A stretch of DNA of 64,000 nt from NCBI GenBank assembly GCA_947496145.1, contig CANMBS010000001.1, forward strand, positions 1 through 64,000. Reading direction: 5' to 3'. The notes below the pieces were generated by a model. The model had not been told where the DNA came from, searched no databases, and worked only from the letters and a program-made list of their open reading frames with translations. Source of the DNA: an uncultured Pseudovibrio sp. GTDB lineage: Bacteria > Pseudomonadota > Alphaproteobacteria > Rhizobiales > Stappiaceae. Position numbers and translations under genes: made by a program. This document shows, piece by piece, positions 1-8,857 of the stretch. The stretch's first letter is position 1. Each line of letters begins with the position of its first letter.

Positions 1-215
1 AACAGTAACTCACGAAGAAGCTACCCGCGAATAACCGCCGTCCACGTTTCTCTTTCTATTCAATATTCAATTGTCAAAGAACTGGGCTTTCGCCCGCACT
101 CAAAAGAGTAAATCACTCAAAATCTCAACCATCTCTGATTGAGCCTGAGCAATCAATCCTTTCGAGGAACTCAAGAGCGAAGCATCCCGTCGCCGGCAGC
201 GCCGTCGCTCTCGAT
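1..215 (-). promoter_or_regulatory. leader of an rRNA operon that lies to the left of the window
   Basis: Read on the minus strand, this stretch carries the hallmark alphaproteobacterial 16S leader: a boxA-like GTTCTTTGACAATTG at about 82-68, followed by the conserved string AGAGAAACGTGGACGG near 59-40. Both normally sit between the rRNA promoter and mature 16S. The 16S gene itself is not in the window. The string match is seen directly. The assignment rests on remembered leader sequences of related bacteria. Confidence 0.75.
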
Positions 216-222
216 GAAGCGG

Positions 223-251
223 GTTATAGGGTGCACCTCCTGAACCGTCAA
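223..251 (-). promoter_or_regulatory. strong sigma-70 promoter of the rRNA operon
   Basis: On the minus strand a near-consensus -35 box TTGACG (251-246) is followed after exactly 17 bases by a -10 box TATAAC (228-223). Transcription would run leftwards into the rRNA leader. The optimal spacing, good hexamers and a following C-rich start region fit a growth-rate-controlled rRNA promoter. Confidence 0.75.
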
Positions 252-993
252 CCCAAAAATGGCAGAAAAATGCAAATACATCACGGCTCTATGTGCAAAA
301 CGCATCTAACGCGCGGAAACCTGCCATTTCCAGATGGAAAAGCCTTAGAATGTAATGAGGCCAGTCGGAATAAATTTGAAAATCCAGCGCATTTCACCGC
401 CAACAAGTTGCACCATTAAAATTCACCTAGCTTCTTTTATCCGTCATTCCTTAGTTCTGACGACCCGCTGAGAACATTGCAGGAATAGACTTTGCCGTGT
501 GCGCGCAGCAATCTAAGAGACAAGTTTTAAAACTGTAGCGGAGAAATCCGGGTTCATTGACAATCAAATGTGATTTGCATCCTGTGGTGGGTTCAGGGCT
601 CTGATACTTGAGAGCTTGTCATCCAAAGTTCGATGCGTTGGTCTTTAATGCATCATTGCAAGGTTTATTGCGCTGATTTGAACGGGTTTGCATTTTTTCG
701 CGCTGATATGTGAAATTTGAAGCGAGCGAAGATCAGATTATCCGTCAGGCGGCAATCTGGAGCCTATCTGATGAGAGTTCTATTCTTTGATGCGGAATGG
801 ACGTTATCCCCGCAGCACTTTTATTTATCCCCTCACAACTCCTGAACCTGACCAGGGGATAAGTTGGTTTGCTCCAGCAGGACGAATATGTGGCTTCTTG
901 AAGTGATGGTTTAGAACGGGTTTAGCATGTTTTGAATTACGAACGTCTCCCGGTGTGGTGTCAGGTAGGATCTGCGCAAAAACGGAGGGATGA
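252..993. other. intergenic region, no supported gene
   Basis: About 740 bases upstream of the cupin gene. Short open frames occur on both strands but none combines a ribosome binding site with protein-like composition. The last bases (about 980-993) contain the cupin gene's ribosome binding site, GGAGGG. I see no tRNA, repeat or convincing terminator here. Confidence 0.5.
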
Positions 994-1464
994 ATGAAGT
1001 TCATTTTGACTGTTGCGCTCTCTATGGTTTTTGCCAGCTTAACGCTTGTTTCAGTAAGAGCAGGACAATGCCCCGAAGGCAGAGCAGGGTCAGCAATTGA
1101 TGATCGCGCGCCAACCACCAACTATCTTGTTGAGACTGAGGAACTGGATGTAATCGACCTTGGCAAGGAGAAAGTGAATATCCCGAACCACAATCTGCGT
1201 ATGAGAACGATTACCGTTCAACCAGGTGGCCATGTGTTGCTCCATGGTCATGAGAACCGACCGGCTCTGGCGCTGGTTACTCAGGGCGAGTTTCTGGAGT
1301 ACAGCAATGAGTGCAGCATACCTGTTGAACATAAAGAGGGTGACGTCATTAATGAGAACTCCAGGGTTCAGCATTGGGTGAAAAATAATGGCGACGTACC
1401 AGCGGTGCTCACGGTAACTGACATTGTTGACCTTAATGATACGCAACAAGGAAACTTTAAATAA
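994..1464 (+). CDS. secreted cupin-fold protein
   Basis: A 156-residue protein with an N-terminal signal peptide (cleavage expected around residue 23, after VRA) and a single cupin_2-type beta-barrel. The metal-site motif PGGHVLLHGHEN (about residues 77-88) supplies an HxH pair (H84, H86), and GDVINENSRVQHWVKN is the second cupin motif. It is probably a periplasmic small-molecule or metal-binding protein. Cupins of this size are too diverse to assign a reaction. GGAGGG just upstream supports the ATG at 994. It stands alone, with long gaps on both sides, so the context gives no hint of substrate. Confidence 0.85.
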   Translation: MKFILTVALSMVFASLTLVSVRAGQCPEGRAGSAIDDRAPTTNYLVETEELDVIDLGKEKVNIPNHNLRMRTITVQPGGHVLLHGHENRPALALVTQGEFLEYSNECSIPVEHKEGDVINENSRVQHWVKNNGDVPAVLTVTDIVDLNDTQQGNFK

Positions 1465-1888
1465 GCTCACCCAGAACGAACCGTTGCACTTTCTGTTGTA
1501 TTCACGTGTTGTGCACGTTGCCTGTTGCCAAGCTCAGTGAGTTATCTCTGCACAGACTATAAAAGATACAGATGATTAACCTTTCACCAAAGGCGTTGCC
1601 TACTGCTGATTTTTTCCTCTTTGGTAATACCAATACTCTTGTGTTTAATAGTTCGAAGAGGTCACAAGTTGGGGGTTCTGACAATAAGGCGTGAAATCGC
1701 CAGTTAACTCGTTGCTGTTTAGAATTCTCCTGATATCAACTTTACAGGTTCTTTTTCTGGAGTTCAGAGGCCAGAGGACACCTGATGCCCTCATCATTTG
1801 CGGTGCCTTCTTAAAGCATCTAAGAGATTTTATAGATTGCTGACTGGCTCATTTGCATTGCTTAGTTAAACACTTCCAGAGGAAGGGA
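1465..1888. other. intergenic region, nothing recognised
   Basis: About 420 AT-rich bases between the cupin gene and the decayed gene. A 60-codon open frame on the minus strand (1502-1684) lacks a ribosome binding site and does not look like a protein. The promoter of the pseudogene presumably lies towards the right end, but no boxes are clear enough to call. Confidence 0.45.
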
Positions 1889-3092
1889 ATGCGGTTTGTT
1901 ATCATCCTTTTCGCAGGCTTGCTTTCATTCAACATGCTTCCCGGTTTTTACGTGCATGCAAATGATCTGGAACTTTCAGGCCAGCAAAGATGGGTTGTTG
2001 TTGCAAGCAGGCAGCACTTAAACGCAGCGCAGATTGGCAGAAGACTTTAAACACAACTTGCAAGGCTCCGCCTTTGCGCAACAGGTTTATGTTGTCCGCT
2101 CGCAAAACGACTGGTTTGGGATTGTGATTGGGCCTGTCACATTCAAGAGTATGCGACTTGCGCGGGCACACATTCCAACAGCTCTGCCTAAGGATGCGTA
2201 TCTCTCGCGGGGACAGCGCTATGTTGAAACCGTCTGGCCCGAGGAGGCCAGCCGGTTTGGAGAGTTTGGAGCGCAACCATGCCTCAGACTTGAACTTGAA
2301 GGACTGCGTGTCCACGCTGATCTTATACCTGAGAAATCAAAGGTAACAGGTGCCTTCTCCGAAAGCTCGCAGGTGCGTGTGGATGGATGGGCAGGAGCCA
2401 AAAAGGTCTTTTCATTTACAACTGAGCCTGATTACTACCCTGAATATGGCCAGAGTGCAAAACTCATCCGCCTTTCCACGCAAACACCATTCCCTCAGGT
2501 GGCTATCAAACGCTTTACAGGTGGTGCGCATTGCTGTGTGGAGCAGACCATCATAACGCAGGATCGGCGTGGGCGTTGGATGATGATATCAGGCCCGGTA
2601 CTTGACGGGGCATCTGGCTATCGCTTTGAGGATCTGGATGGCGATGGCGCGGCTGAAGTTATAAGCGCGGATAACAGCTTTCTATATTTATTCGCCCCTT
2701 ATGCTGCCAGCTTTGCGCCACTTTATATAGAAACGCTCGGTTTTGACGAAATTACTGATGGGAACCATGATCCAGCTTATCAGCCAGCCTTTCGTAAAGC
2801 ACTTACTGAGCTTGAACAGGCAGCACACGCTAACAAGAGCCTTTGGCACGAAAATGGTTTTCTGGCTGCCTAGGCTGCAACACGGACTCGCTTAGATGAG
2901 GGCATGAAAGCCGTTGCTGAGGCCAGTGAAAAAAGAAAAGGTGATTTGGATAATTTCCAAAAACTTATTTGTCCAAACGGCTCTCCACTTTTCTCCTGTG
3001 ATTATAAGCAGGCTGTCGCGCTCCCCTTCTCTGCCGGGTTAACCGTGCACTTAATTGAAAAAGGGTATTTGCCCATTGCACCGGTGCAATGA
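1889..3092 (+). pseudogene. decayed gene for an exported protein with an N-terminal SPOR-like segment and a C-terminal VCBS/FG-GAP-like segment
   Basis: An ATG at 1889 behind AGAGGAAGG opens a signal peptide and a segment ending WVVVASRQHLNAAQ, then runs into a stop at 2048-2050. The continuation AEDFKHNL...VYVVRSQNDWFGIVIGPV is in the +1 frame from 2034, so one base is in excess around 2027-2033. The second part runs to a TAG at 2871-2873 and the same frame stays open to 3092 with protein-like sequence (LDEGMKAVAEASEKRKGD). Joined, the product would be about 400 residues: signal peptide, SPOR-like N-terminal segment (VVVASRQHLNAAQ ... VYVVRSQNDWFGIVIGP), a middle region, and a FEDLDGDGAAEVI segment resembling VCBS/FG-GAP calcium loops. 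Two independent lesions argue for a real pseudogene over a single sequencing error. Family names are tentative. Confidence 0.7.
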
Positions 3093-3141
3093 TTTAGGAT
3101 GTGTTTGATGGCTGGTGTTTACGGGGCTGGGCTGAAAGGCT

Positions 3142-3798
3142 TTATGTAAATGAAAATTCTGGCCACATAGCTTCAACGCGGGCCAACTTGCAGAGGAAGA
3201 GTTCTTCATCACAACAGGTTTTGTTACGCTTCATTTTCATTGCGTAGATACCAGAAAGCCCCAGCGGAGCCAGAAGAGTCAGTTGTCCATCATTTTCGAG
3301 ACGAGCACCAACGGCGTAGGTCTCTACAGGGTCCTTCAGTAAAGATTCTGCCGTACATGTGACAGAAGCACAGTTGCTTAACTGACCCTGATTTTCTGGC
3401 ATAGAGTTACCAGCCTGATTGCGAAGGTGTACCTGATAAGGACTCGCGCTCAAAATCTGCCGAATATGCCTCAGGTAAGTCATCTCTTTCTGGAGAGCCC
3501 GGTCTGATGTGTCATAATAGCTGATGTTAAGATGATGATTACCAGTGCTGGAAGGCTTCCCCAAGAAAGCCGCCCAGAGCGGCCAGACAATTGATGTGCC
3601 GGACACACACCAATCGGGCAAGTGAAGTGAGCGAACCCCTTTCATTGCTGCAATCAGATGCCGGTCGGCTCTTAAGGTGAGTTCTAAAATGCGTTTGCGA
3701 TCTTCCTCACTCGTCATATGCGGGTCTGCGAGCATAGCCTGATCCAAGTACTCCAAATTTGCGTTAGTCAAAACCGATTGACGCTTCATTTTGGGCAT
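3142..3798 (-). CDS. nucleotidyltransferase-like protein (NTP_transf_6 / DUF925 type), catalytically degenerate
   Basis: A 218-residue protein related to its neighbour at 4149-4841: shared order of LPDxxVSG, a downstream YYD/YFD strand, RNQA, a conserved SLL segment, and a C-terminal APLGLSGIYAMKMK ... MWPEF block. In the neighbour the strand after VSG carries DYD (probable catalytic, metal-binding carboxylates). Here the aligned residues are H89-L90-N91, so transferase activity is doubtful. It could be a decaying paralogue or one repurposed for binding. Substrates of this family are not established. There is no operon partner, and 350 bases separate it from its paralogue. Confidence 0.7.
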   Translation of the reverse strand: MPKMKRQSVLTNANLEYLDQAMLADPHMTSEEDRKRILELTLRADRHLIAAMKGVRSLHLPDWCVSGTSIVWPLWAAFLGKPSSTGNHHLNISYYDTSDRALQKEMTYLRHIRQILSASPYQVHLRNQAGNSMPENQGQLSNCASVTCTAESLLKDPVETYAVGARLENDGQLTLLAPLGLSGIYAMKMKRNKTCCDEELFLCKLARVEAMWPEFSFT

Positions 3799-4042
3799 AG
3801 ACTTGGTGACGCCTTCAAGATCTATTTGAAATATTGAGCCTTTGGACTGAAATTCTCAATACACTCATCAATCGTTTACGGGGTATTCTCCATTTAAAGA
3901 GTACGTGCTCCCTAAAGAATACACCAATTCTTTCTAGTTACTAAAATATTTGACTGAGATAATCCATTGGCAGATTGAACCTTGGTAAACAATAGTCAGG
4001 TTCTTTTCTTAATGAATGCCGATTTGTGCCCAAGCAGCCCCC

Positions 4043-4140
4043 TAAAGCAGTTCGCGTTTAAGCTGAAACGCTTGATCTGCTTTAGCTTTTGTTTTGCGTA
4101 TCTCTGAAAACCGGTGTCCACTTTTCGCAGATACGCTTTA
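4043..4140. repeat. dispersed intergenic two-hairpin repeat, copy 1
   Basis: One of three copies in the window (others at 9945-10047 and 59867-59966). It begins TAAAGCAGTTCGCGTTTAA and ends AGATACGCTTTA, with two potential stem-loops: CTAAAGCAG/CTGCTTTAG in the first half and GCGTATCT/AGATACGC in the second. The loop of the second carries GAAAACCGGTGTCCACTTTT. That core resembles intergenic repeats common in Hyphomicrobiales genomes. The rest of the 3799-4148 gap is AT-rich and otherwise empty. Confidence 0.85.
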
Positions 4141-4148
4141 TTCAGCAT

Positions 4149-4841
4149 TCACCATGGCACAACCGTCAGTTCCGGCCAGTTCTCTGCAAGCCTTTTTGCT
4201 TTGGCCTGAAACACTGCCTGATTTGGTAAGGCTTTGTTGGGCAACATTTGCATTTGCAGAATGGCAGAAAGTCCGAAGGGGGTCTCAATCTGGAGCTCGT
4301 CATTATCATGAAGCCGCGCAGCCACTGAATGGGTTGTAGACGCATAATAGAGCAATGACTCTAAAGAGCAGCCAAGCTTTGGGTAATCCATGCCGAATTT
4401 TTTGGGAAACCAGTGGTGCACCCGCGCCTGATTGCGGATTTCGACCAGTAGCCCCAGCTTCTCACAGTCCGCAGTGAGTTGCGAGATGACGCGATCCTCC
4501 GCTTCATAGGAGGTGTCCGTTTCATCGAAATAGATCAGATCATAATCTTTGATGCCATGTTCAGAATCCCTGTTCGTCAGCACATTCCAGACACTTTGGT
4601 AAATTGCGCCAGAAACGAGCCAGGCATCTGGCAGACGGCTGTCTCGCAGAATTTTCAGAAGTTCATAGAGCTGGGTGGATCGAATTACATCTTCAATGAA
4701 ATCCCGCTCCCCCTGCTCACCTGCGCCATGGCGAACAGGAGGGGGGCAAGTATGCGTCGCGTTTTCACGGACTGGAGGATTGGGCATGAGCACTACTAGA
4801 ATTTGAAAGAGATCAAGTTTTGAAAAGTCTGAATGACTCAC
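4149..4841 (-). CDS. nucleotidyltransferase family protein (NTP_transf_6 / DUF925 type)
   Basis: A 230-residue protein with the family's expected elements: WLVSGAIYQSVWN (about 74-86), the metal-binding signature GIKDYDLIYFDETD (D99, D101, with D106/D109 following), VEIRNQARVHHWFP, and a C-terminal FGLSAILQMQM ... ENWPEL block. The intact DYD suggests an active member, unlike the paralogue at 3142-3798. The real substrate of this family is unknown to me. The start is uncertain: a GTG at 4841 has a weak ribosome site, and an internal ATG at 4787 (MPNPPVREN) would give a shorter product that still contains the whole domain. Confidence 0.8.
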   Translation of the reverse strand: MSHSDFSKLDLFQILVVLMPNPPVRENATHTCPPPVRHGAGEQGERDFIEDVIRSTQLYELLKILRDSRLPDAWLVSGAIYQSVWNVLTNRDSEHGIKDYDLIYFDETDTSYEAEDRVISQLTADCEKLGLLVEIRNQARVHHWFPKKFGMDYPKLGCSLESLLYYASTTHSVAARLHDNDELQIETPFGLSAILQMQMLPNKALPNQAVFQAKAKRLAENWPELTVVPW

Positions 4842-5233
4842 CTCAAAACTAAGAACAAACTAGGGGTATTTATAATACATAAAGTGAACACTAGAATTTT
4901 CTATTTGCAAAATCAATCCATATAATTTGAGGGCTTGGCCTTAAAGTAAAAACAGCAGTCCGATTCGAATACGCAATTGCTGGATTAAGATGGTTTGTAT
5001 ACCCGTCCCAGGATGGATGGAGGATCTGGCATATATTCATCGCTCCGGCCTCTCCAATGTGTGGATAAAGACTGCCTGAAAGGGTGCTCTTACGCAGCGC
5101 ATTCACCCTGATATAGGAAACTTCCCTATACGTATATGTGCGAAGATTTCAAATACATCACTTTTGCCTTGAGCTTGGGCCGCATTGGGAAGTAAACCCT
5201 AGACGCGATGCTTTCGAGTACATGGAGAAGATG
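4842..5233. other. intergenic region upstream of pyrC
   Basis: About 390 bases. A 71-codon open frame on the minus strand (4891-5106) has no ribosome site and unlikely composition. A frame continuous with pyrC extends upstream to 5138, but the extension has no similarity to dihydroorotases and no ribosome site. No terminator or operator is clear. Confidence 0.45.
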
Positions 5234-6286
5234 ATGAGTGAGACCCGCCTGACGATTAGACGGCCTGATGACTGGCATCTGCACTTGCGTGACGGCGAGA
5301 TGCTGAAGTCCGTTCTCCCCTCAACTTCTGCCAATTTTAGGCGCGCGATTATTATGCCAAACTTGGTGCCGCCTGTGGTGACCAGTCAGGATGCCGCCAG
5401 CTATCGTGAACGTATTCTTGCGGCATTGCCAGCAGGCCACGACTTCACGCCCTTAATGACGCTTTACCTGACTGAGACCACGGATGCAGATGATCTGGAA
5501 CAAGCCTTCAGGTCTGGCCTCATTGCAGGGGTGAAGCTTTACCCTGCCGGTGCGACCACCAACTCACAAAGCGGTGTGCGCGATTTTGACAAGGTAACCG
5601 GCGTTCTGGAGCGCATGGCAGAGATTGGCTTGCCGCTGCTGGTTCATGGGGAGGTGACCAGCGCAGACGTGGACATTTTTGACCGGGAAGCGGTATTCAT
5701 TGAGACGGTGCTGGACCCGATCCGCCGGAAATTTCCTGAGCTTAAGGTGGTGATGGAGCATATCACGACCGAAGAAGGCGTGGCCTACGCCAAGTCTGGT
5801 GGTGATAATCTGGGAGCGACGATTACCACGCATCACCTGATCATCAACCGCAATGATATTCTGGTTGGCGGGATCAAACCTCATTTTTACTGTCTGCCAG
5901 TAGCTAAGCGTGAAAAGCACCGCCTTGCGTTGCGTGCTGCGGCAACTTCTGGTGACGCGACTTTCTTCCTTGGCACGGACAGTGCGCCACATCTGGATCA
6001 GAACAAACTGTGTGAATGTGGGTGTGCAGGCATCTTCTCCTCTCTTAACACCATGAGCTGTCTGGCGCATGTGTTTGAAGAGGAAGAGGCTTTGGGCAAG
6101 CTTGAGGCGTTTGCCTCGCTTAATGGCCCGGCGTTTTATGGTATGGCACCGAATGAAGCGACCATTGATCTGGTGAAGGGTTCAGAAAAGGTCAGCTATC
6201 CGCCGAGCATTCCGACGCCTGACGGGCCGGTAACACTCTTCAATCCGGGGTATGATTTACTCTGGAAGGTTGAGAACCAGTTATGA
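5234..6286 (+). CDS. pyrC: dihydroorotase (class II, PyrC type)
   Basis: Catalyses ring closure of N-carbamoyl-aspartate to dihydroorotate in cytosolic pyrimidine synthesis. The 350-residue product matches the usual PyrC length. The dinuclear zinc site is visible: HLHLRDG near the N-terminus, the carboxylated-lysine strand [25 protein letters not shown], and the catalytic-aspartate segment LGTDSAPH. The start at 5234 ([17 protein letters not shown]) is chosen because GGAG lies six bases upstream; the open frame extends back to 5138 without homology. pyrE follows 110 bases downstream, separated by a terminator-like hairpin. Confidence 0.95.
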   Translation: MSETRLTIRRPDDWHLHLRDGEMLKSVLPSTSANFRRAIIMPNLVPPVVTSQDAASYRERILAALPAGHDFTPLMTLYLTETTDADDLEQAFRSGLIAGVKLYPAGATTNSQSGVRDFDKVTGVLERMAEIGLPLLVHGEVTSADVDIFDREAVFIETVLDPIRRKFPELKVVMEHITTEEGVAYAKSGGDNLGATITTHHLIINRNDILVGGIKPHFYCLPVAKREKHRLALRAAATSGDATFFLGTDSAPHLDQNKLCECGCAGIFSSLNTMSCLAHVFEEEEALGKLEAFASLNGPAFYGMAPNEATIDLVKGSEKVSYPPSIPTPDGPVTLFNPGYDLLWKVENQL

Positions 6287-6291
6287 GTTTC

Positions 6292-6335
6292 AAGCAGTTT
6301 ACACCTAATATGGCCGGGGTAAGCTGCTTTTTTTT
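6292..6335 (+). terminator. intrinsic terminator or attenuator between pyrC and pyrE
   Basis: An inverted repeat AAGCAGTTTAC (6292-6302) / GTAAGCTGCTT (6319-6329), 11 pairs with one G-U, is followed by a run of eight T residues. It lies five bases after the pyrC stop and about 60 before the pyrE start. It could simply end pyrC transcription or attenuate read-through into pyrE. Confidence 0.7.
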
Positions 6336-6395
6336 GACAAGAGGCGTGGCTTTGCGGTGCGCTTCAGGCCAGAGACTTTGACTTAAGGGGCTGAG

Positions 6396-7091
6396 ATGTT
6401 TTCCAATTCTTTTCCTGAACGTGCGGAAATAGCGGAACTAACCGCAAAAATGCTCATGGAAATCAAGGCGGTGAACTTCCGCCCGGAAGAGCCTTACATT
6501 CTGGCGTCTGGTCTTGCCAGCCCGGTTTATATTGACTGCCGCAAGTTGATCTCCTACCCGCGCATTCGCGGTACTCTGATGGAGTTTGCAGTTGCAACGC
6601 TGCTGCGTGATGCGGGCTTTGAGAAGTTTGACGCAATTGCTGGTGGTGAGACTGCGGGTATCCCGTTTGCGGCATGGATTGCGGACAAGATGGCGCTGCC
6701 AATGCAGTATGTGCGCAAGAAGCCAAAGGGTTATGGACGTGATGCGCAGATTGAGGGTGACATCCATGAGGGGCAAAACGTTCTGCTGGTGGAAGACCTG
6801 ACCACTGATGGCGGCTCCAAGATCAAGTTTTGCGAAGCCATTCGCAAGGCTGGTGCGACTGTGACTGATACGCTGGTGGTGTTTTACTACGACATCTTCC
6901 CGGAAACAAAAGGCAAGCTGGCAGAGCATGGCGTGAACCTGCACTATCTTGCGACCTGGCATGATATTTTGCGGGTGTGCCGGACCAATGAATACTTCTC
7001 ACCTGAGAAGCTGGATGAAGTTGAGAAGTTTCTCAATAGTCCGCTGGAGTGGTCGGCGGCCAATGGCGGCGTGAGTGAATTACCACTCTAA
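6396..7091 (+). CDS. pyrE: orotate phosphoribosyltransferase
   Basis: Transfers the phosphoribosyl group of PRPP to orotate to give OMP, the fifth step of UMP synthesis. The 231-residue protein has the PRPP-binding motif [14 protein letters not shown] (about residues 128-141), the upstream loop [17 protein letters not shown] with the mobile catalytic lysine, and [15 protein letters not shown]. It is the longer alphaproteobacterial PyrE form. AGGGG precedes the ATG at 6396. Tandem arrangement with pyrC supports the assignment. Confidence 0.95.
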   Translation: MFSNSFPERAEIAELTAKMLMEIKAVNFRPEEPYILASGLASPVYIDCRKLISYPRIRGTLMEFAVATLLRDAGFEKFDAIAGGETAGIPFAAWIADKMALPMQYVRKKPKGYGRDAQIEGDIHEGQNVLLVEDLTTDGGSKIKFCEAIRKAGATVTDTLVVFYYDIFPETKGKLAEHGVNLHYLATWHDILRVCRTNEYFSPEKLDEVEKFLNSPLEWSAANGGVSELPL

Positions 7092-7139
7092 TAGCCTGTT
7101 GTATTATGGGGCTTTTTACTTCTGAGGCAGAAAACAAGA

Positions 7140-7163
7140 AACGCAGGGTCTGGACCCTGCGTT
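7140..7163. terminator. bidirectional terminator between pyrE and the coiled-coil gene
   Basis: A perfect 11-base inverted repeat AACGCAGGGTC / GACCCTGCGTT separated by two bases, flanked by an A-rich run on the left and TTTTCTTGG on the right. Placed between two convergent genes (pyrE on plus, the 7191 gene on minus), it can terminate both. Confidence 0.8.
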
Positions 7164-7190
7164 TTCTTGGTTGCCTGGGTGGCGAGTTGC

Positions 7191-8162
7191 TTACTTTTTA
7201 CCTGCCGTCTTTTTTTTCGCTTTGGCTTTGTTGTCTGCCTTAAAGCAGTCTTTCATTTTTTCGACTTCGGCTTTCAGTTTAGGGATGTCTGGCCGTACGG
7301 ACTTCACCTTACCGGCTTTAAGTGAAGTTGCGACACGCTTGACAAGAGTGCTGGCTGTGGTCTTGTGTTTGGCAAACTCTCTCTTCTTTTCCTCATCTGC
7401 CAAACTGCTTAGTTTGCTGGAGAGGGATTTGATGTTCTTCCAGGCATCATCAACAACATTCAGATACTCTTTCTTGCGCTTTGCAATCTCTTCACTACTG
7501 CCGGGCTGCAAGTCTTTCATGGCAGTGTTGGCTTCTTCCAGTTCGTCTTCAGCTTCAAGAAACTCTTCCTTTCCCAAAGCTTTTCCGGCACGATTGAGGG
7601 CAGCCTTTGCATCGTCGAAGATGTCTTCAAACTCTTCTTTCGCTCCCTGGTCCTCGATCTTGGCTTTGCCTTTGCCCAGTTCCTCAAGCTGAGCGTTTGC
7701 CTGCTCGATCTTGGCCTTAAGTTCAGCAAATGCCTCCTCAGGGTTCTTGGCAGGAGAGTAATAGGCAGCTTCGAGCGCGTCTCTCATAAATTCAAGCTGA
7801 TCAACTGCACTTTGAATCGCGCCACCGGACTGGCCGGTGCCTATTCTTGCGCGGGCTTTGTCTATGTTACTTTGCACCGCAACGAATGCCTTGTCGAAGT
7901 TGTTGAGGTGTTTCGCCAGTGCTCTGTCCAACTTGGCTTTGCCTTCAATTTCAGGCCGTCTTGAATAAGTGTCCTGAGATGTCTGTGTCAGATAAGCGAG
8001 GTGTTCTTCAACCGGCGTTACGCCATCAATGCGCAAATCTTCTTTTGGCTCGCGCTCATAGTTTTTCTTTGGGCCGTTCCATTCGAGATTGCATGCGGCT
8101 AACACTGCCTCGACCCAGGCATCAACGTTTGTGGATTCTGTCAATACATCAACATCGGACAT
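7191..8162 (-). CDS. hypothetical coiled-coil protein, unknown function
   Basis: A 323-residue soluble protein with no signal peptide or membrane segment. Residues about 90-310 are almost entirely helical and highly charged (long runs rich in E, K, A and L), typical of extended coiled coil. The C-terminus is a lysine-rich tail (KADNKAKAKKKTAGKK) that could bind nucleic acid or membranes. The N-terminal 60 residues (AWVEAVLAACNLEWNGP) look globular. I recognise no named family. GGAG upstream of the ATG at 8162 supports the start. It is transcribed alone towards pyrE and ends at the shared terminator. Confidence 0.75.
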   Translation of the reverse strand: MSDVDVLTESTNVDAWVEAVLAACNLEWNGPKKNYEREPKEDLRIDGVTPVEEHLAYLTQTSQDTYSRRPEIEGKAKLDRALAKHLNNFDKAFVAVQSNIDKARARIGTGQSGGAIQSAVDQLEFMRDALEAAYYSPAKNPEEAFAELKAKIEQANAQLEELGKGKAKIEDQGAKEEFEDIFDDAKAALNRAGKALGKEEFLEAEDELEEANTAMKDLQPGSSEEIAKRKKEYLNVVDDAWKNIKSLSSKLSSLADEEKKREFAKHKTTASTLVKRVATSLKAGKVKSVRPDIPKLKAEVEKMKDCFKADNKAKAKKKTAGKK

Positions 8163-8520
8163 ATGATAACTCCAAAACTAACGCAGTTAGGGATCACACC
8201 TCTTGAGTGTCTATATGAGTGCTGATGTGCAAAGTTTGCAGCTCAAAATCAATGATATTGTAAATTTCACATTAAGAGACACTCTCAAAATTTGGGAAAG
8301 TCCGATCCAGTTTTCTAGCAAGCCTTGAGGTTGACTGGAGTTATGTCACCGCAAGCGCTTTTGAAACTCAGCATAACTAAAACGTGAGAAGTGAGTGAAA
8401 GCGAACCCTAACACTTAGGGGCAAACATCTAAGCGAAATGGAAACCCGAAAGCCTGCGAAAGGCTTCGTACTTCTGTGCTCCGGCTCTAATCGCCAGAGT
8501 GGCAAGCGAGGAAACTTCTT
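8163..8520. other. intergenic region between divergent genes
   Basis: About 360 bases separating the minus-strand coiled-coil gene and the plus-strand secreted-protein gene, so it must hold two promoters. The right half contains several short inverted repeats, for example CCTAACACTTAGG and GAAAGCCT-GCGA-AAGGCTTC around 8407-8466, so a structured 5' leader is possible. A 31-codon frame across this part overlaps the start of the next gene and has no good ribosome site, so I do not call it. Confidence 0.4.
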
Positions 8521-8832
8521 ATGCGGATGAGGCTGGTTTTAGGAGCGATGATCGCCATTGCAGTTGGATACACTAGTCAGCTCACAGTTTCAGAACTGCC
8601 GACAGGCGTTGCTTTAGTCTTTGCGGTGGGCAAAGCCAATGCCCAGTCTCCGGCGCGCAATTCAGTGCGACGAACTTCACGTCGTACCGCACGCAGAACA
8701 TCCAGACGCACCAATGCCCGGCAATCCATTGCAGGCTGCACCCCTTATCGCGATTACTACAATTGTGGTGGCGTGTATTATCGTGCGGTCGTTGAAGATG
8801 GAAAGACTGTATATGTGGTCGTTAATCCTTAA
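8521..8832 (+). CDS. small exported arginine-rich protein
   Basis: A 103-residue protein with an N-terminal signal peptide (about 1-42, ending ANA). A basic repeat tract of RRTSRRTARRTSRRT follows (about residues 50-64), then a cysteine-containing C-terminal module CTPYRDYYNCGGVYYRAVVEDGKTVYVVVNP. The two cysteines may form a disulfide in the periplasm. GAGGAAA precedes the ATG. Function unknown. It sits 25 bases upstream of another small exported Cys-containing protein, so the two are probably co-transcribed. Confidence 0.8.
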   Translation: MRMRLVLGAMIAIAVGYTSQLTVSELPTGVALVFAVGKANAQSPARNSVRRTSRRTARRTSRRTNARQSIAGCTPYRDYYNCGGVYYRAVVEDGKTVYVVVNP

Positions 8833-8857
8833 AGTTTGTTCTGCCGGAGTGTTTTCA

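Noticed and set aside
231-419. 62-codon plus-strand ORF overlapping the rRNA promoter
   Set aside because: It starts inside the promoter, has no ribosome site, and the composition is not protein-like.
825-1121. 98-codon minus-strand ORF opposite the cupin start
   Set aside because: Shadow of the cupin gene; the plus-strand protein has a signal peptide and cupin motifs.
3075-3090. 16-base palindrome ATTGCACCGGTGCAAT
   Set aside because: It lies at the end of the pseudogene, is short and has no T tract; by itself it could be chance.
4891-5106. 71-codon minus-strand ORF upstream of pyrC
   Set aside because: No ribosome site, no recognisable motif, and it lies in the pyrC promoter region.
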